From Termitomyces sp. T153 (lineage: Eukaryota; Basidiomycota; Agaricomycetes; Agaricales; Lyophyllaceae), in the NCBI GenBank assembly GCA_018296165.2, contig JACKQL020000008.1, positions 186,001 through 250,000 of the forward strand: a stretch of DNA of 64,000 nucleotides. Reading direction: 5' to 3'. The translations under genes were made by a program, and so were the position numbers. Numbering within the stretch: position 1 is the first letter of the stretch; each line of letters starts with the position of its first letter. The notes below the pieces were generated by a model. The model was not told the DNA's origin, made no database searches, and worked only from the letters and a program-made list of their open reading frames with translations. Shown piece by piece: positions 11,946-24,073 of the stretch.

Positions 11946-12885
11946 TTTGATTTGATTTGATTTGATCATTTATTTTTTGTTCGAACCCTATTTTACACAT
12001 GACCTTTGTGTCCTAGGGCCCGCAGTACATAATGAGAGTGGTAATTATGGACACTCTAACTAGTTCTCCAGCCTGATCCCTTTTCAGATGATGCCAGTTA
12101 CGCCTCGTAGCCACTTTACTACAATTTGACTTTGTCAGAGTTCATACTACTTCCCACAACTAATTCCCATTACCGTCTGCCGCTAACGTGCCATCCCAAT
12201 TTCTAAACCCAGCTGTACTTGGCAGGGCTTACTGTGTGCGCGCTAGTATTGTCCCATGACAAGGCACTCAGCCAGCTCTAGCCTCCCACTCCCACGCACC
12301 AGTAAGGGCCTCACGACTAAACCCTTTCCCACGCCCAGATGCTACCTTCAAAAGACCAATCCCAAGATTTGGAACCCGCAACAGAATAGGCCAGTGGACC
12401 GCCAAGTGACAGCATGCCACACCTTTTTGGCTTGACACCTGATCGAACTAGCAATCACAGATATTTCACCTCACCAAACCCATCTGATGGACCACACAGT
12501 AATGTTGGCAGCCTGATCGAACTATTGACTCCTATCCTCACGCCTACCTGTGCCACAACCTGCTTGGTCAGCAAAGGCCTAGACCCTCTCCCAGATCCAT
12601 TGCACCAGGGAAACCTTCTCTTTTTCTGATAAGTCATGAGCATGGTGGTCACCATGCCTCATTGCACCACATGCTGATTGGTCGGTCCTGGTCAGCCTGC
12701 ACTACAAAGCCTGCCTAATCAACACATGTGGGTAGTGGCTTTCCAGCGGCATTGAAATAACCCATGTGGTGTCTAAGGTGTTTTCCACACAGGCACACTC
12801 AGCCAGAGTTGAAACCCCAACCTTGTACTTGCAGATCATGTGACCTGCTTTGGGACACGATGGTGCCAGCTGAGCTACTGCACCC
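11946..12885 (-). mobile_element. tRNA-derived SINE-like retroposon with TSD
   Basis: On the minus strand the head reads GGTGCAGTAGCTCAGCTGG. TAGCTCAGCTGG matches the polymerase III A-box consensus exactly. About 55 bases on, GGTTTCAACTC resembles a B box with one extra T. The body is about 850 bp with no protein evident. The element ends in a (TCAAA)n tail, seen on the plus strand as TTTGATTTGATTTGATTTGA at the left edge. Exact 14-bp direct repeats flank it. Head, simple-repeat tail and TSD together indicate retroposition by a LINE-encoded machinery. At 940 bp it is long for a SINE. It still has many CpG sites, so it is younger than the Ty3 element it interrupts. A second, older copy lies at 1740-2181. 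Confidence 0.75.
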
Positions 12886-12899
12886 CAGTCTGCTGGTGA
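12886..12899. repeat. target-site duplication, right copy
   Basis: This is the exact 14-bp partner of 11932-11945, next to the tRNA-like head. Confidence 0.85.
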
Positions 12900-15800
12900 A
12901 ATAGGGTAGATTCCTTGTATGGCATGCAGAGCATCTGGGTGTCTCCTGTGGAACTCTTTGATGAGTCTGGGGGCATGCACATTCTCCCACAGTTCCCAGA
13001 AGATATCCTTGATCCCATAGCCCTTCCACTTCACCTTGTATTGTAGTTGTCTCTGGAATAAATGACTATCTAGGATTTCCTCCACCTCGTACTCCTCATT
13101 GTTGTCAACCACTACTGGGGGTGGCAGGCATGGCAGGTGTTGCCCTGAAATAGGATCCTTGAAGGCCAGAGTCAGTTTAACCACATTGAATACCAGATGA
13201 AGCTGGCACATTCCTGTGGAAAGCCAGAGTTGATAGGCTAGGGGCTCTACCTGCCATTCCACTGTGAAAGGTCCCAACTAGCAGTATGACAGCTTTTTTG
13301 AGGGTCAGGTAGTTGTAATGTCAGAGGCATCCAGGTAGACTTGATCTCTGAGCTAGTATCTGTGCCATGTGGTCCTTCTGTGGTTGTAGTAATGTGCCAC
13401 ATCATCCTTTGCCTTCACTAGTGCTGCTTGGGCCTCCTCCTATGACCTTTTCATCCAGTCCACAAATTTGTTTACTGCTTCATTCTCCAAGGGTCAGGCC
13501 TGGGGCTCAAAACCCATGTGTGGGTGCCATCCAGTATTGAGGAAGAATGGGGAGAACTGGGTGGACATGTGAATATAGTTGTTGTATTGGAACTTGGCAT
13601 TAGGGAGGAGTTCATCCCAGTCATCTTGGCACTTGTTGCAGAAAAGGTGGGAGTACTGCTCCAACTCCTGGTTTACATATTTAGTCTGGCCATCAGACTG
13701 CAAGTAGTAGGTGGTGGAGGTGTGAAGCTTCATGCTGAGTAGTTGGTAGAGCTCTCTAGTGAAGTCCACCATGAATTGTGGTTCCTGGTCAGAAATATAA
13801 GCATTGGAGAGGCCATGGAGCTTCCAGATGTTTCTCTGGTACAGATTTGCAGCACCCATGGCAGAGCAGGTGGTGTGGGTCAGAATGAAGTGTGCTTGCT
13901 TGCCATACAGATCCACCACCACCATGATTGCATCATAACCATGGGCATCAAGGAGTTCTATAATGAAGTCCATGGAAGCCATGCTCCATTGTTCCACAGG
14001 CATGGGCAGTGGGTGTAGCTGTCCATAGAAGAGGCAGCATTGGGGCTTGGTCCAGAAACAGAAATTGCATGTACTAGTGTAGGACCCAATATACTGGGAC
14101 ATCTGGGGCCACCAGTAGTTCTGCAATACCAGCTCCAACATTTTCCATTGTCCAGGGTGCCCTGCAATGCAGGAGTTGTGGTGTTGCTCCACAATCCTCT
14201 AATGGAGCTCCGGAATGTTGGGCACATAGATATAATCTCTAAAAGTCAGGATCCCATCCTGGAGGGCCCATTTGTCTGCACAGACTAACTTAGCACCAGT
14301 AGTACACTCCAACTTCAGCATTCAGGTGGTCTGCACAACAAGTTTCTCCTGCTGACCATCTCAATTACCCTGCCAGATGTCCCAAAGAATGTCCACCTCT
14401 GCTCTTTTGATGGCTAGACCCTCCATAGCTCAGATTGTGAACAGTTCAGGGTGGAGAAGCATGATGTTGCTATTATTCTCCCCCCCTGTGCCATGGTCCA
14501 CTCTCCAGAACAGGGCATCTGGTTTCCCCATGCTCTAGCTAGGCTTGTGGTGCAATAAAAGGTCAAAGTTGGTGAGGTAGAGGGACCACTGAGTCTATCA
14601 GTGATTGAGCTTTTTGGCTGTCCAGAAGTATTTGAGGTTCTTATGATCTATCCAGACCTTGAACTTGTGCCACATGCCTTCCAGGAAGTGCCGCCACTCC
14701 TCAAATGACTGGATGATGGCCAGCATCTCCTTGTCATGGATTTCATAGTTCTGCTCTACTGCATTTAGGCTCCTGGAGTAGAAGGCCACTAGATGCCACT
14801 TTCCATTCTCTAGAGATTGCTGTAAAAGAATGGTCCAGTGGCAAAGTTAGAGCTGTCAGCTTCCACCCAGAAAGGGAAGTTGTTGTACAGAAAGAGGAGG
14901 ACAGGTGTGGAGGTCACAGTGCACTTGAGGCTGTTGAAGGCTGCCTGCTCTGAAGGTCCCCAACTCCATGCCATGTCCTTTTCAGTGAGGTCAAATAGTG
15001 GACATGTATGGTGCAAGAAGTCCTGGATGAATCTCCAGTAAAAGTTTGTGAAGCTGAGGAATGCCTGCACCTCCTTCTTGTTCTTAGGCTCCAGCCACTC
15101 CACCACACCTGCTACTTTCACTGGGTCCATCTCTGTGGCTCTATACAAGATGATCAGGCTAAAATACTTGATCCAGGTCTATTTGAACTCATGCTTCTCT
15201 AGTTTGAGGTAGAGCTAGTGCTAGTGGAAGCATTTCAGGATGAGGCAAGTGATCCAATGGTGTTCTTCCAGCATTTTAGTATAGATGAGGATGTTGTCAA
15301 GGTATACACACATCATGCCCTCTGCAATGAGGTCTAGGAAGATGTTGTTCATCATTGTCTGGAAAGTGGTGGGGCTGTTGGTGAGTTCAAAGAACATGAC
15401 AAGTGGTTCAAACAATCCCCAGTTGGTCTGGAAGATGGCCTTTTATTTGTCTCCTTCTTAGATATGCACATTGTTGTAGCCCCACCAGATGTCCAGTTTA
15501 GTGAAGTATTGCACACTCCAGAGGTTGTTGATGAGCTCAGAGATGAGGGGGAGGGGGTAGCAGTTCTTTACTGTCATGGCATTGAGAACCTGATAATCCT
15601 GGACTAGTTGGAGCAAGCCATCCTTCTTCTTGATATAAAAAAGACCAGAGAAACTATTGGAGACTTGGAAGAGCAGATGTGACCAGAGTCCAGGTTCTCT
15701 TGCAGGAAGGCATTGAGCTCATCCTGCTCCCTAAGTGCTAGTGGGTAGACCTTATAGCTGGAGGGTGTGGAATCTGGCAGCAGTTCAATGGTGTGGTCCC

Positions 15801-17139
15801 ACCTCTTGCATTCCAGAAGCAAGGTCAAACAAGGCTTTGGAGAACACATCTTCTAACACATAAAGATAGAGAAGTATGACATCTTGGAACTCTCAGAGTG
15901 CAGCATTAGCAGCAAATGCCTGGACCAGCTGCTGGGATGTAGTCTGGCTAGCCTAGCTCTCTGCAACTGAAGGCGGCAAGTGTACAGTGGTAGTATAAAT
16001 TCAGTCCCCCACTTCTACTGCTTTGTCTGGAAGCTCTGGCTCATGTACACCACTGAACTCCTCTCCATGCTCCTCTTCCAGGGCTCTGCCACTGCTCCAG
16101 TTGTCCTTGTAGAGGGCCTCTCTACAAGGAAATGCCAGAGGCAAAGGATCTAGGAGGTCCAGATTAGCAAAAGGGAGGGGCCCAGCATGACATGTGTGAA
16201 TGGCCACATGCTCTTGGACTCAAGCCCAGCATTCTTCCCTGTCCTTGGCAGTGCAGGTGGAGCACTTCTGAGGGCACCTGCTCATGATTACCTCTTCCTT
16301 GGTCCAATCTACTTCAGAGTTGTACTTGCAGAGCCATGTGAAACTAAGGATCATGTCCTGCCTACCCAAGCTGATGACAGCAAAAATGGCACACTCCACA
16401 TAATTCTGATAGTGGAGGACCAGGTCAACTATGGAGCTGATGGTGCCTGCTTTGTTGGGTGTTCTGTTGATGTTGTACACCAGAATTGGCTTGGGGAGGG
16501 GCTATGTGGTCAGACCATGGCATTTGATGAACTCCAAGTCCAGAAACAGTTCTGTTGCTCTGCTATCCAGAAGAGCTGTGACTCCATGGGCTTGCTGGGT
16601 GTCTGTGGTCTCTATCTCAACATCAAGGTGCAGAGAGTTGGTGGGTGGGCTGGAAGCCATCACATACTGTTGGGGCATTCAATGCACCCAGGCAGGGCCA
16701 TGCCAGCAGACCCTAGGAGGTGTCAGGGAGCTCAGCGAGGGCTTTGGAGTTAGTGTTTATATGTCTGAAGGGGAGTGTTGAGGTTCCTCTGTCTTAGAAT
16801 GAAGGGCATTGGAAAAGGCAGTTTCATTATTTATCGACAGACATAAGAACCTGTTAGCACTCAGCAATGGAGGCATACACCTCATCCATTGCTCCACTAA
16901 AAATCCTCCTCCAGCTCCAGGGGTGATGCACATGCACTGATCTCCTCTGGAGTCAACTCTTGTATAGGCTCATTTGGTGACAGAGCTCTGGCAGCATCCT
17001 TTATAGCCAGCAGCTGCAGGAGGAGTTCCTCCTGCTCTGCTGTGGAAAGGTAATGCACCTTCAGACCTAGTGGGCAATGCCATGCTAAGTGCCTGGGCTT
17101 CTGGCATCTCTGGCACAGCATGGAGCTGTCTAGTGGCAT
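12900..17139 (-). pseudogene. pol remnant of the minus-strand chromovirus
   Basis: Domains in order on the minus strand: zinc knuckle CQRCQKPRHLAWHC (near 17110); protease with the active-site motif changed to DSR instead of DSG (near 16560); reverse transcriptase fragments from 15849, whose catalytic box reads YLDN (15291-15305), not YxDD. RNase H pieces follow (15148-14598). The integrase at 14192-13494 keeps the HHCC finger and the D, D and E residues (SMDF, SDQEPQF, NQELEQ). A chromodomain (EYEVEEILDS, KVKWKGYG) lies near 13100. Frames are interrupted several times, so no functional polyprotein is expected. The chromodomain normally guides integration to methylated-histone chromatin. Confidence 0.85.
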
Positions 17140-17289
17140 TCACATCTATGGGAATACCCAGCAGCAGAGAACATGTTGTGGGGATGGCTGGAGTAAGGGC
17201 TGGTGTTGGACAAGCAGGTATAGAGTGGCAGAGATTGGTGATCAGAGCAGGGCACATTGTGGAATGTGAGCAATGGAGCTCCCTCTGAA

Positions 17290-18108
17290 TCTCCATGAGT
17301 TGCTACTGGTCCCAGGCCACCTCATACCATGATGCAATCTTTTCATCATCCAGGCAACCCTCTACAAGATTGTCAATGTGTTCCACTAGCACAGAGTACA
17401 GGCCATTCCAGAAGGTGAGGCATAATTGAAGGCTGTTGGAGTAGGCAGCTTGCTCAACCAGAGCCTGGAACAAGTCAATGTACTCATCCAACATATGCTT
17501 TCCTTGCCCATATTGCTCCCTATTGCATAGTGTCAACACCATGGTCTTGATGGGGTCTAGTGGGAAAAACTCCACATGGAAGTCCTTCTCAAAGGTGGCC
17601 TAGTCTAGAAAACTTCCAACACCTCCAGGGCAACAGAAGACTCATAGCAATAGGTGGAGGCATGTCTAGTCTTCATGTATGACAGTACCCAGGCTATTTT
17701 CAATGCATCAGAGTCAAAGGCATCCCTACTGAGGTGGATGTAGGTGAGGCAGGATTGAAGGAATTGTTCCCCACTGGAGTGGGCACCATTGTATGCATCT
17801 AGTAGCACAGGGCACAGAATCCATGGCCATAGAGTCACTGGAGCTGCAGAGACAGGTGCAGATGTGGTCAGAGCTGGTTCCACAGCCAGGAGAGGTGCAG
17901 AGGTAGGAGTTGGACATTTGAGCAGCACCTGGAGCAACTGGGAGATAAGATCTGTAGTTTGATGGAGGGTAGAGAGTTCAATTATATGATGGGTGAGAGA
18001 TGATTGCATCAATTGCACCTGGGTTTCTAAGTGTAGCAGGTGGGTCCAGGCTTTGTCCTGTGGGGCCAGGGCCTCCAAAGGTGTGTCTGGGTTGGCAAGC
18101 TGAGACAT
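17290..18108 (-). pseudogene. gag remnant of the minus-strand chromovirus
   Basis: The start MSQLANPDTPLEALAPQDK is followed by a coiled-coil-like segment and a Pro/Ala-rich linker. Then comes a typical retrotransposon gag core (SGEQFLQSCLTYIHLSRDAF, later FFPLDPIKTMVLTL and KHMLDEYIDLFQALVEQA). A stop near 17600 breaks the frame between the two halves. It lies directly inside the 5' LTR. Confidence 0.8.
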
Positions 18109-18214
18109 AGAACTATGCAGTGCTTAATCCTGGTGGGGAAGCAACAAATAGTGGCTCAGAGGTCCCTTGTGGCTATGAGGAGCTTCCAAACCAGTTTTAG
18201 GAGACTTGTTCTGC

Positions 18215-18583
18215 TATAAGGGCAACCTCCAGAGCAGTGCATCAGAGTCATGCAGCTAGCAGAGGGGAATCCAAAGTATATTAGCAGGAGTAGACAATGA
18301 TACAATTAGTAACTAATCACCTAGCAGAGGGAAATCCAAAGAGAACAAGTCTCAGGATCTCTGCTGCTCAATGCAGCACATCAGTGGGTGACAAAGGCAT
18401 GGGAACTACTGTACAGAAGGATGGAGCTAATCCTAATCCTAGGACAATGATTGGTGAGGTAATATGAAGAACTCTGCAGTTCTCTGGAGATCTCCAGAGT
18501 TCTGGAATGAGTTCTGAAGACATTGAACAAGCTGCAGAGGCACTGGAATAGGTCATGGAGGTCAGAAATGAAGTCTCCTGACA
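18215..18583 (-). repeat. 5' LTR of the minus-strand Ty3 element
   Basis: This 369-bp partner of 11502-11871 lies next to gag. On the plus strand it starts TATAAGGGCAACC and ends CTCCTGACA. The first base pair has probably mutated from TG, as the other copies begin TGTAA. Confidence 0.8.
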
Positions 18584-19380
18584 CAATGAACATCATCAAA
18601 GTACATGTCACAAGGGCAAGGGTAATTGGTTTGTCCTCTATAGTAATAGTTTGTATCAGAACCACAAGCAAGGGTTTCAAAGGGTACCACTGTTGTTTAG
18701 CAAAGATCCTCAGTTCTTGTTTGAGTAGAAGTTTACACAAGTGATTCACTTAATGCTATATGAGTAGACAAGAATGCAGAGGGGCCAGTGCAATCAGTGT
18801 CCAGATTTTTTAGGTTCACTGGTTGGGTTGCCATTGCATGCAGTGCTTGCAACAACCACATTGGTAGGGGAAGGAATGGAGTCATTCATCACAGTTGAAT
18901 TTCAAAATATTTCACTTATAGCTCCAATAGCTCTGATAGCAGAGAGGGCATTCTTCTCAGTAGTGCATATTACAATCTGAAGAAGATTGTGCTCAAGGGC
19001 ATAGAAGAGTATTGAGAATGCAATAACAGATACCATCCCTGCTTCCTGATTGGATGGCAGAGCAAAGCATATTTGGTTTGTTGAACAAGCTCCTTGCCCA
19101 ACAACCCTAGCACTATTTTGGCAACCAGCAACACTTTCAGAGAAACAAGCCTTCATACTATCTGAAAGATAGACATAAGACATCAATTTGAAAACCTTGC
19201 AAAATTCTATACAAACCTACCTATGCAGGCAGCAGTTGCCTTGAGAGTTGAGTAGGCAGCATTCAACTTCTGAGAAGCCTTCCCATTCCCAAGTAATGTT
19301 GAGATATCCAGAAATTTTCTGGGGCCTGCAAGAACCAAAATAAAGATAGCATAATCAGGAAGATTTTTGTGAAAGAAAGC
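18584..19380 (-). pseudogene. unidentified CpG-poor coding relic
   Basis: A minus-strand frame of 94 codons (18902-19186) contains the phrases CFALPSNQEAGMVSVIAFSI and IVICTTEKNALSAIRAIGA, and short in-frame pieces continue on both sides. It looks like coding sequence broken by stops. CpG is scarce, as in the transposons. I do not recognise the family. A decayed DNA-transposon or retroelement protein is the likeliest reading; a host pseudogene is possible. Confidence 0.35.
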
Positions 19381-19669
19381 ATGTCAAGTCATAAGTATCA
19401 AGCTGTTATAAATGAGTGAAGTGATCGGCTAAAGCTTGAGGAGCACCGGGCATGATGAGGATTACAAAAGAAGGATGGACGTAAAAGAGTCTTGACAACA
19501 ACATTTTCGTAAGAGGTGCTTTGTATCCCATCCAGATTCCTGAAACAAAAACAGTGAAGTTCATTCCGTACCGTGGGAACATCCACCGGGAACAGCCGAA
19601 AGGCCTCTGCACCAACAAACGGAGCGGTCGCTGTCTCGCCCATCGACCCCCTCGACTCAACGCAACAAA

Positions 19670-20319
19670 ATGGTGAGTTTATTCTTTACCTCAGCTTCGT
19701 GTCTGCCGCCGTTGCTCTAGTCCTGTTGATGAATTCCGTGAATCTGGGCGAAATTGGGACGGATGCACACTTTGGCTAGTGGATGACGCTGGCGTGGACT
19801 TGTACTTATTCGTGTTCTTCCTAGACTAAGAAAAGAAGAAATGGCGGTCGCAACAAGAAAGGACGTGGCCATGTATCTTTTATGCGCTGCTCCAACTGCT
19901 CGCGCTGCGTGCCCAAGGATAAGGCCATCAAACGTTTCACAGTGAGGAACATGGTTGAGAGTGCTGCCGTTAGGGATATCAGCGAAGCCTCAGTCTATCC
20001 TGGTATGTCAGAAGTATATTTCTTCTCGAAACTTGCTAATCCACTTGACAGAGTACGTTATCCCGAAATTGTACATCAAAATTGCGTACTGTGTATCTTG
20101 TGCCATCCACTCACATGGTGAGCTTCTTTCATTGTGGTTCCCTTTAGTTTTCGAATGATCTGTCTCTCTATATTAGTTGTTCGTGTTCGCTCTCGCGAGG
20201 GACGTCGTAACCGTGCGCCCCCTCCTCGTATCCGCTGGAAGGATGGTAAAAAGGTCAACCCTGCAGTAGCCGCTGCTGAAGATGCGAAGGCTGCTGCTGG
20301 TGCTGCTAGCAAGGCCTAG
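19670..20319 (+). CDS. RPS26: 40S ribosomal protein eS26
   Basis: Small-subunit ribosomal protein near the mRNA exit site. The first exon is the ATG alone (19670-19672), followed by an intron ending at CTAG and exon 2 from 19825, starting [16 protein letters not shown]. The conserved zinc-binding pairs CSNC and CVSC, the KDKAIKRF segment and the [11 protein letters not shown] block are all present. The C-terminus is Ala/Lys-rich ([16 protein letters not shown]). Three introns are seen: after the ATG, in SVYP|EYVIP and in SHV|VRVRS. The length of about 127 residues is normal for fungi. The ATG-only first exon is common in ribosomal protein genes. It sits just right of the transposon block and appears intact. 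Confidence 0.95.
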
Positions 20320-20977
20320 ATACTATGTGTCCATGCTCGCAATTTATTCGCATCGTCTTACAACTGAACTGTGCCTGTCTCCAAAAAGAGGTCTTTTTCA
20401 AATGACTTGTATTCGGATCCACAAAACCATTCGCACTTTCTGATCCATAAACCCACTAGGTTAACCGGGACTACGTGTGTAGCCGGCTAGTTGCAGAATG
20501 ATCTTGCGCCGCCATATTACCTCTTGTAGTCTTCATATATCCGGCAGCGGTGTGTGCGGCTGAGACGGAAGTCATTTTCAAATGACTTGTATTAGATCGT
20601 ACGAAAACATCCACAATCTGTGATCTACAAACCTACTGTGAAGAGGAACTTTCAAATTATTCTCAAACGGATTGCATATAATGTGGCTTTCACTACTATC
20701 TAGAAATCCATCATGGCCCAAAGGCTAGTGTTGCTAGCGAAAGTGAAGCTGGAAATAATCTACGATGCCACATTGCCCTAGCCGCGGTGAAAACGCAAGG
20801 ATGGGGTCAAAGATATAGACATCAAGACAAAGACGCCACGAAGAAATTCGCAATTTATAAGCCGTTCGGCTACTGCCGACTGGAGAAGAACTCCGCGGTT
20901 CTTGCCAAATCACTCTGCACGAGTTCTAGCCATGTTCTCACGAAAAGCAGGTCTGCTTCTGCATCCGAGTCTAAACG
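20320..20977. repeat. intergenic region with a 70-bp direct repeat
   Basis: Blocks 20391-20460 and 20571-20640 share TTTTCAAATGACTTGTATT and then CACAA...TGATC-A-AAACC-ACT, exactly 180 bp apart. The rest of the gap holds no recognisable gene. It includes the 3' flank of eS26 and the promoter of the next gene. Confidence 0.6.
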
Positions 20978-23900
20978 ATGGAGGGTGATGACGGAGCAGG
21001 CTCACTCCCAACGCAAAAAACTGGCTTGGGTATCAAAGGTGGTGGTAGACCAGCAGCAAAGTCATCTGGTTTACAGCGTTCTTGGAGCTCTCAGACTCGC
21101 CCATCGAAAGATCCAGGAGAACCAGTCATCACGGCGCGCAAATCTTCAACAAAGACCGACGGGATTGTGCAATCTGTACTGAGAGGGCAGGATACACGTT
21201 CGTCCCATGAACCGCACGCGGAGGGCGATGATCGGAGTCGACAAGTCAACGCGGTTACTGGATTTATAGACACTAGGATGCAAATTCGAGGTGGTGCATC
21301 CCCTTTGCAGGTGAGTTAAACGCTCTAGCAATAGATCGATGCTCACTCAGTGACTATAGCAATCAAATGTCGCTGGGAAGATGGCGCCCCTTGATGCCAG
21401 TCGAAATCGAAATCGAATGAAAAATTCAACAGGGAATATAATAGTAGAGGTAAACAACATATCTAACGTTGGGTTACTTATGACCGATACATCTGTGCAA
21501 TAGAGGGCTCGACCGAATCAACCTGAAAATTTCGCTCGGAAGTCTGGTTCCCAAGAAAGTACATCGAGCCGGGATGTTATTGCTTCTCCGCAGTCTCTTA
21601 CTCGAGTGAAAGGCTCGCATGCTCCATTTGAGTCTGCTAGACCATTCCTCTCCTACACTAATGCCATTGCCGGGCCCTCGAATTACTCCCGCAATGAATT
21701 TCGAAGAACAGAGCGACCAACGATTGACCTCACAAAGGTATGATATCCTCGTTTTTCAAGTGTCTCGAGATCAATGACCAGTTTTTAGAATCCAGACTCC
21801 TCTCAGTACCGAAGTTCGTTGGCTCTACCAAGCCCTTTCGTGAATCGTAACCAACCAAGACAGCCTCATGTCGAACTTCTCCTAAATTCGTCTTCTACAT
21901 CAAAACAGCTCATGGACAGTGAACAAATCCAGAGCCATGGCGAGATCCCGTGGCCAAGACGTCGCCTCTCTGTGATCACGTCCTCAGAGTTTGTTATGCG
22001 TTCAGTCAAGTCTAGATCGATGAAACCTCACTGGCAATTGGACGACGAAGGGCGTGCTAAAGAACAACAAAATATGGCCCGCATGGACCATCCGGACCGG
22101 GATTATATCAAGCGTATAGGCCCTGGTCGGCGCACTGCTCCTACCTCACAACCCCATCATTTCAAAGATGCACCTAAGCACTCGAGAGGCTACCTGGGCC
22201 GCAATTTCACGTTAAAGAAACAAGGTGAACCAGACAGCGAGAGTGACTATGATTCCCCGATGGAAATAGATGAACAATCGCTTCCGCCACGAAGGGCGAC
22301 CCGGTGAGCAGGCTGTCTGTCTCCTTCGTTCCATCCGAACTATTGAGTACCATGTGTTTACCGATGAAACACATAGGTTGCAACAAACTGGCGTCAAAGC
22401 GGCACGCAAGCGTGAATGGCCACAACCATTGCCTTTCAACCCAGATTCGAGCGACGGGGATGAACCAGTGACATCCTCAGATGAGGTGGACGAGCTCAAC
22501 TCTTCTGATTCTAGTTCATCTGAGGAGGGCATCCACCACTCTGATATTGAGGAAATCGTGATCACCGCTCGACGTCAACGTTCATTAAGCCCCGCCGAAA
22601 TTGAGATTCTTCCAGGTCCGCCGCGTCCTCCAAGCCCACTAGCTATCCCAGAAGGAATGATGAAGGCAATCAACGCCCTATCACTAGCATTAGTGCGCAT
22701 GCGGAGTACAAAACAGCTTCCTTTTCTCCGACGTAACCTAAGGTGTGGTTTTACAAAACGTTGTCATCAGCTTGGTGTCCCTACAGAATCAGCTCTGGAG
22801 CAAGGAACGAGGCTACGTGTGCAATATGAATATCGATCAAAGATCGTTACCGTGCGGCTGCATGATTGGGCTTGTCCATTGTGTGAGCTGCACGGGTTCT
22901 TTCCTACTCGAGAAATGTTAGCATGTCACTTGAGCTGGGACCACGATGAAGCTCCTGCTGCGTGGAAACGATACCGATCAGGTGTAAGTATTTTATTAGC
23001 TACTTGTGTCCACGTTGATGGATGCTGTTGTATCCAGGTTTGGTATATGCGACTCATGGTCACGGACCCATTGATAGGCTTTGCAGAGGACAATGAGTAA
23101 GTTCCAACGATGTCTTTTAGTGATTCCATAACTAAGTTATAACACAGGCATGGTGTTTCCCCTACAGAACAGCTTTTCAATGTGATTACCCCATTGCCTA
23201 CTCCCAGGCGACAACAGCAGCAGCAGGATATCTCTAGCCCCTTTCCATTTGTGACATTATCACCCCCTGAACTACAGTCAGTGTCTGCTTCATCAAGTGC
23301 TCGAGCCCGTGCCCAAGATCTCTCATCCCCACTTGCCAACGTGCGGGACTCACCAACGTCGTTTACCTCAACTTCTCGAGATTCTCATTCGATGATGACT
23401 CCATTCACGGTACCACTTTCGTCGCACGGCCGTTCTACGACAACAGCTACTACAGTCACACCTTCCGCACGACGCCCACGCGATCCTCGATACCCAACAC
23501 CGCCGCCTCCCAGTAACCCTCTTGGGCCAGCCGCCCAACCACCATATCTCCCGGCAAAATCAGAATACGGCGGTCCTGATATCTACTACTCGTGCCGTCC
23601 TGGGGGCGAGTGTCTGTTCGATCTGCTTAATACCCTCCCACTTGAACCGTATGGTGTACTCTCGTGGGATGTACTGGACCGCGAGGACGAGATTTATGAT
23701 AGCGATAATGTCAAGGATGAATATAAAGTAATGCATGCTCTATGGGGACGGTGGATCGTGTTGAATAGGTAAATTCTTTGTTATATGCATCTGGATTGAG
23801 AGGCTGACAATTCAATAGGAAAACATTTATCAAGAATTATTTCAAAGGCACTAAGGCATTCATTGATTATTACTGGAGGATGATACATCGTGCTGCTGGT

Positions 23901-24073
23901 TGGGATGCATTGCGGTATTGGTTGCTGGTATTTGCTATGGTCTTTGTGAGTGTGAAATGTCCTGACATTGTTCACAGATGTTAGTAGTCAACCGATTTAT
24001 CACAGGTGCTGATGTTGCAAGCTTGTTGAAGCATTATGAGAGCCTTACTGGAATGGACACGTGGTACGACTGA
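20978..24073 (+). CDS. SUZ12-like VEFS-box zinc-finger protein
   Basis: This is probably the fungal SUZ12-type subunit of Polycomb repressive complex 2, which supports H3K27 methylation in the nucleus. The start MEGDDGAGSLP leads into a long low-complexity N-terminus spread over five exons. One C2H2 finger follows (CPLCELHGFFPTREMLACH...H). A Ser/Pro/Gln-rich linker leads to a C-terminal VEFS-box-like region (KVMHALWGRWIVLNR, then FIKNYF, then DVASLLKHYESLTG). Finger before VEFS box is the diagnostic SUZ12 order. Introns include a phase-2 one at about 22305-22377 that joins RRATR to LQQTG, and a last one before MLVVNRF. The N-terminus is poorly conserved in this family, so the start is less certain than the C-terminal half. 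Confidence 0.72.

Larger units (their letters stand above)
11502..18583 (-). mobile_element. nearly full-length decayed Ty3 chromovirus, minus strand
   Basis: The two LTRs (18215-18583 as 5' and 11502-11871 as 3') bracket a minus-strand gag-pol region in the order gag, zinc knuckle, protease, reverse transcriptase, RNase H, integrase, chromodomain. That order defines the chromovirus branch of Ty3 elements. The LTRs differ at very roughly one base in eight to ten by eye, so the insertion is old. Coding frames carry several stops and shifts and some lost catalytic residues. CpG is absent from most of the interior. A younger retroposon sits at 11946-12885 between the chromodomain and the 3' LTR; without it the element would be about 6.1 kb. 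Confidence 0.88.

Noticed and set aside
13743..14288. Plus-strand open frames opposite the Ty3 integrase
   Set aside because: The integrase on the minus strand explains the openness.
1..18583. Ascomycete-type RIP as the cause of decay
   Set aside because: The signature is loss of CpG in all sequence contexts visible here, not CpA-biased change. Methylation-linked deamination fits better.
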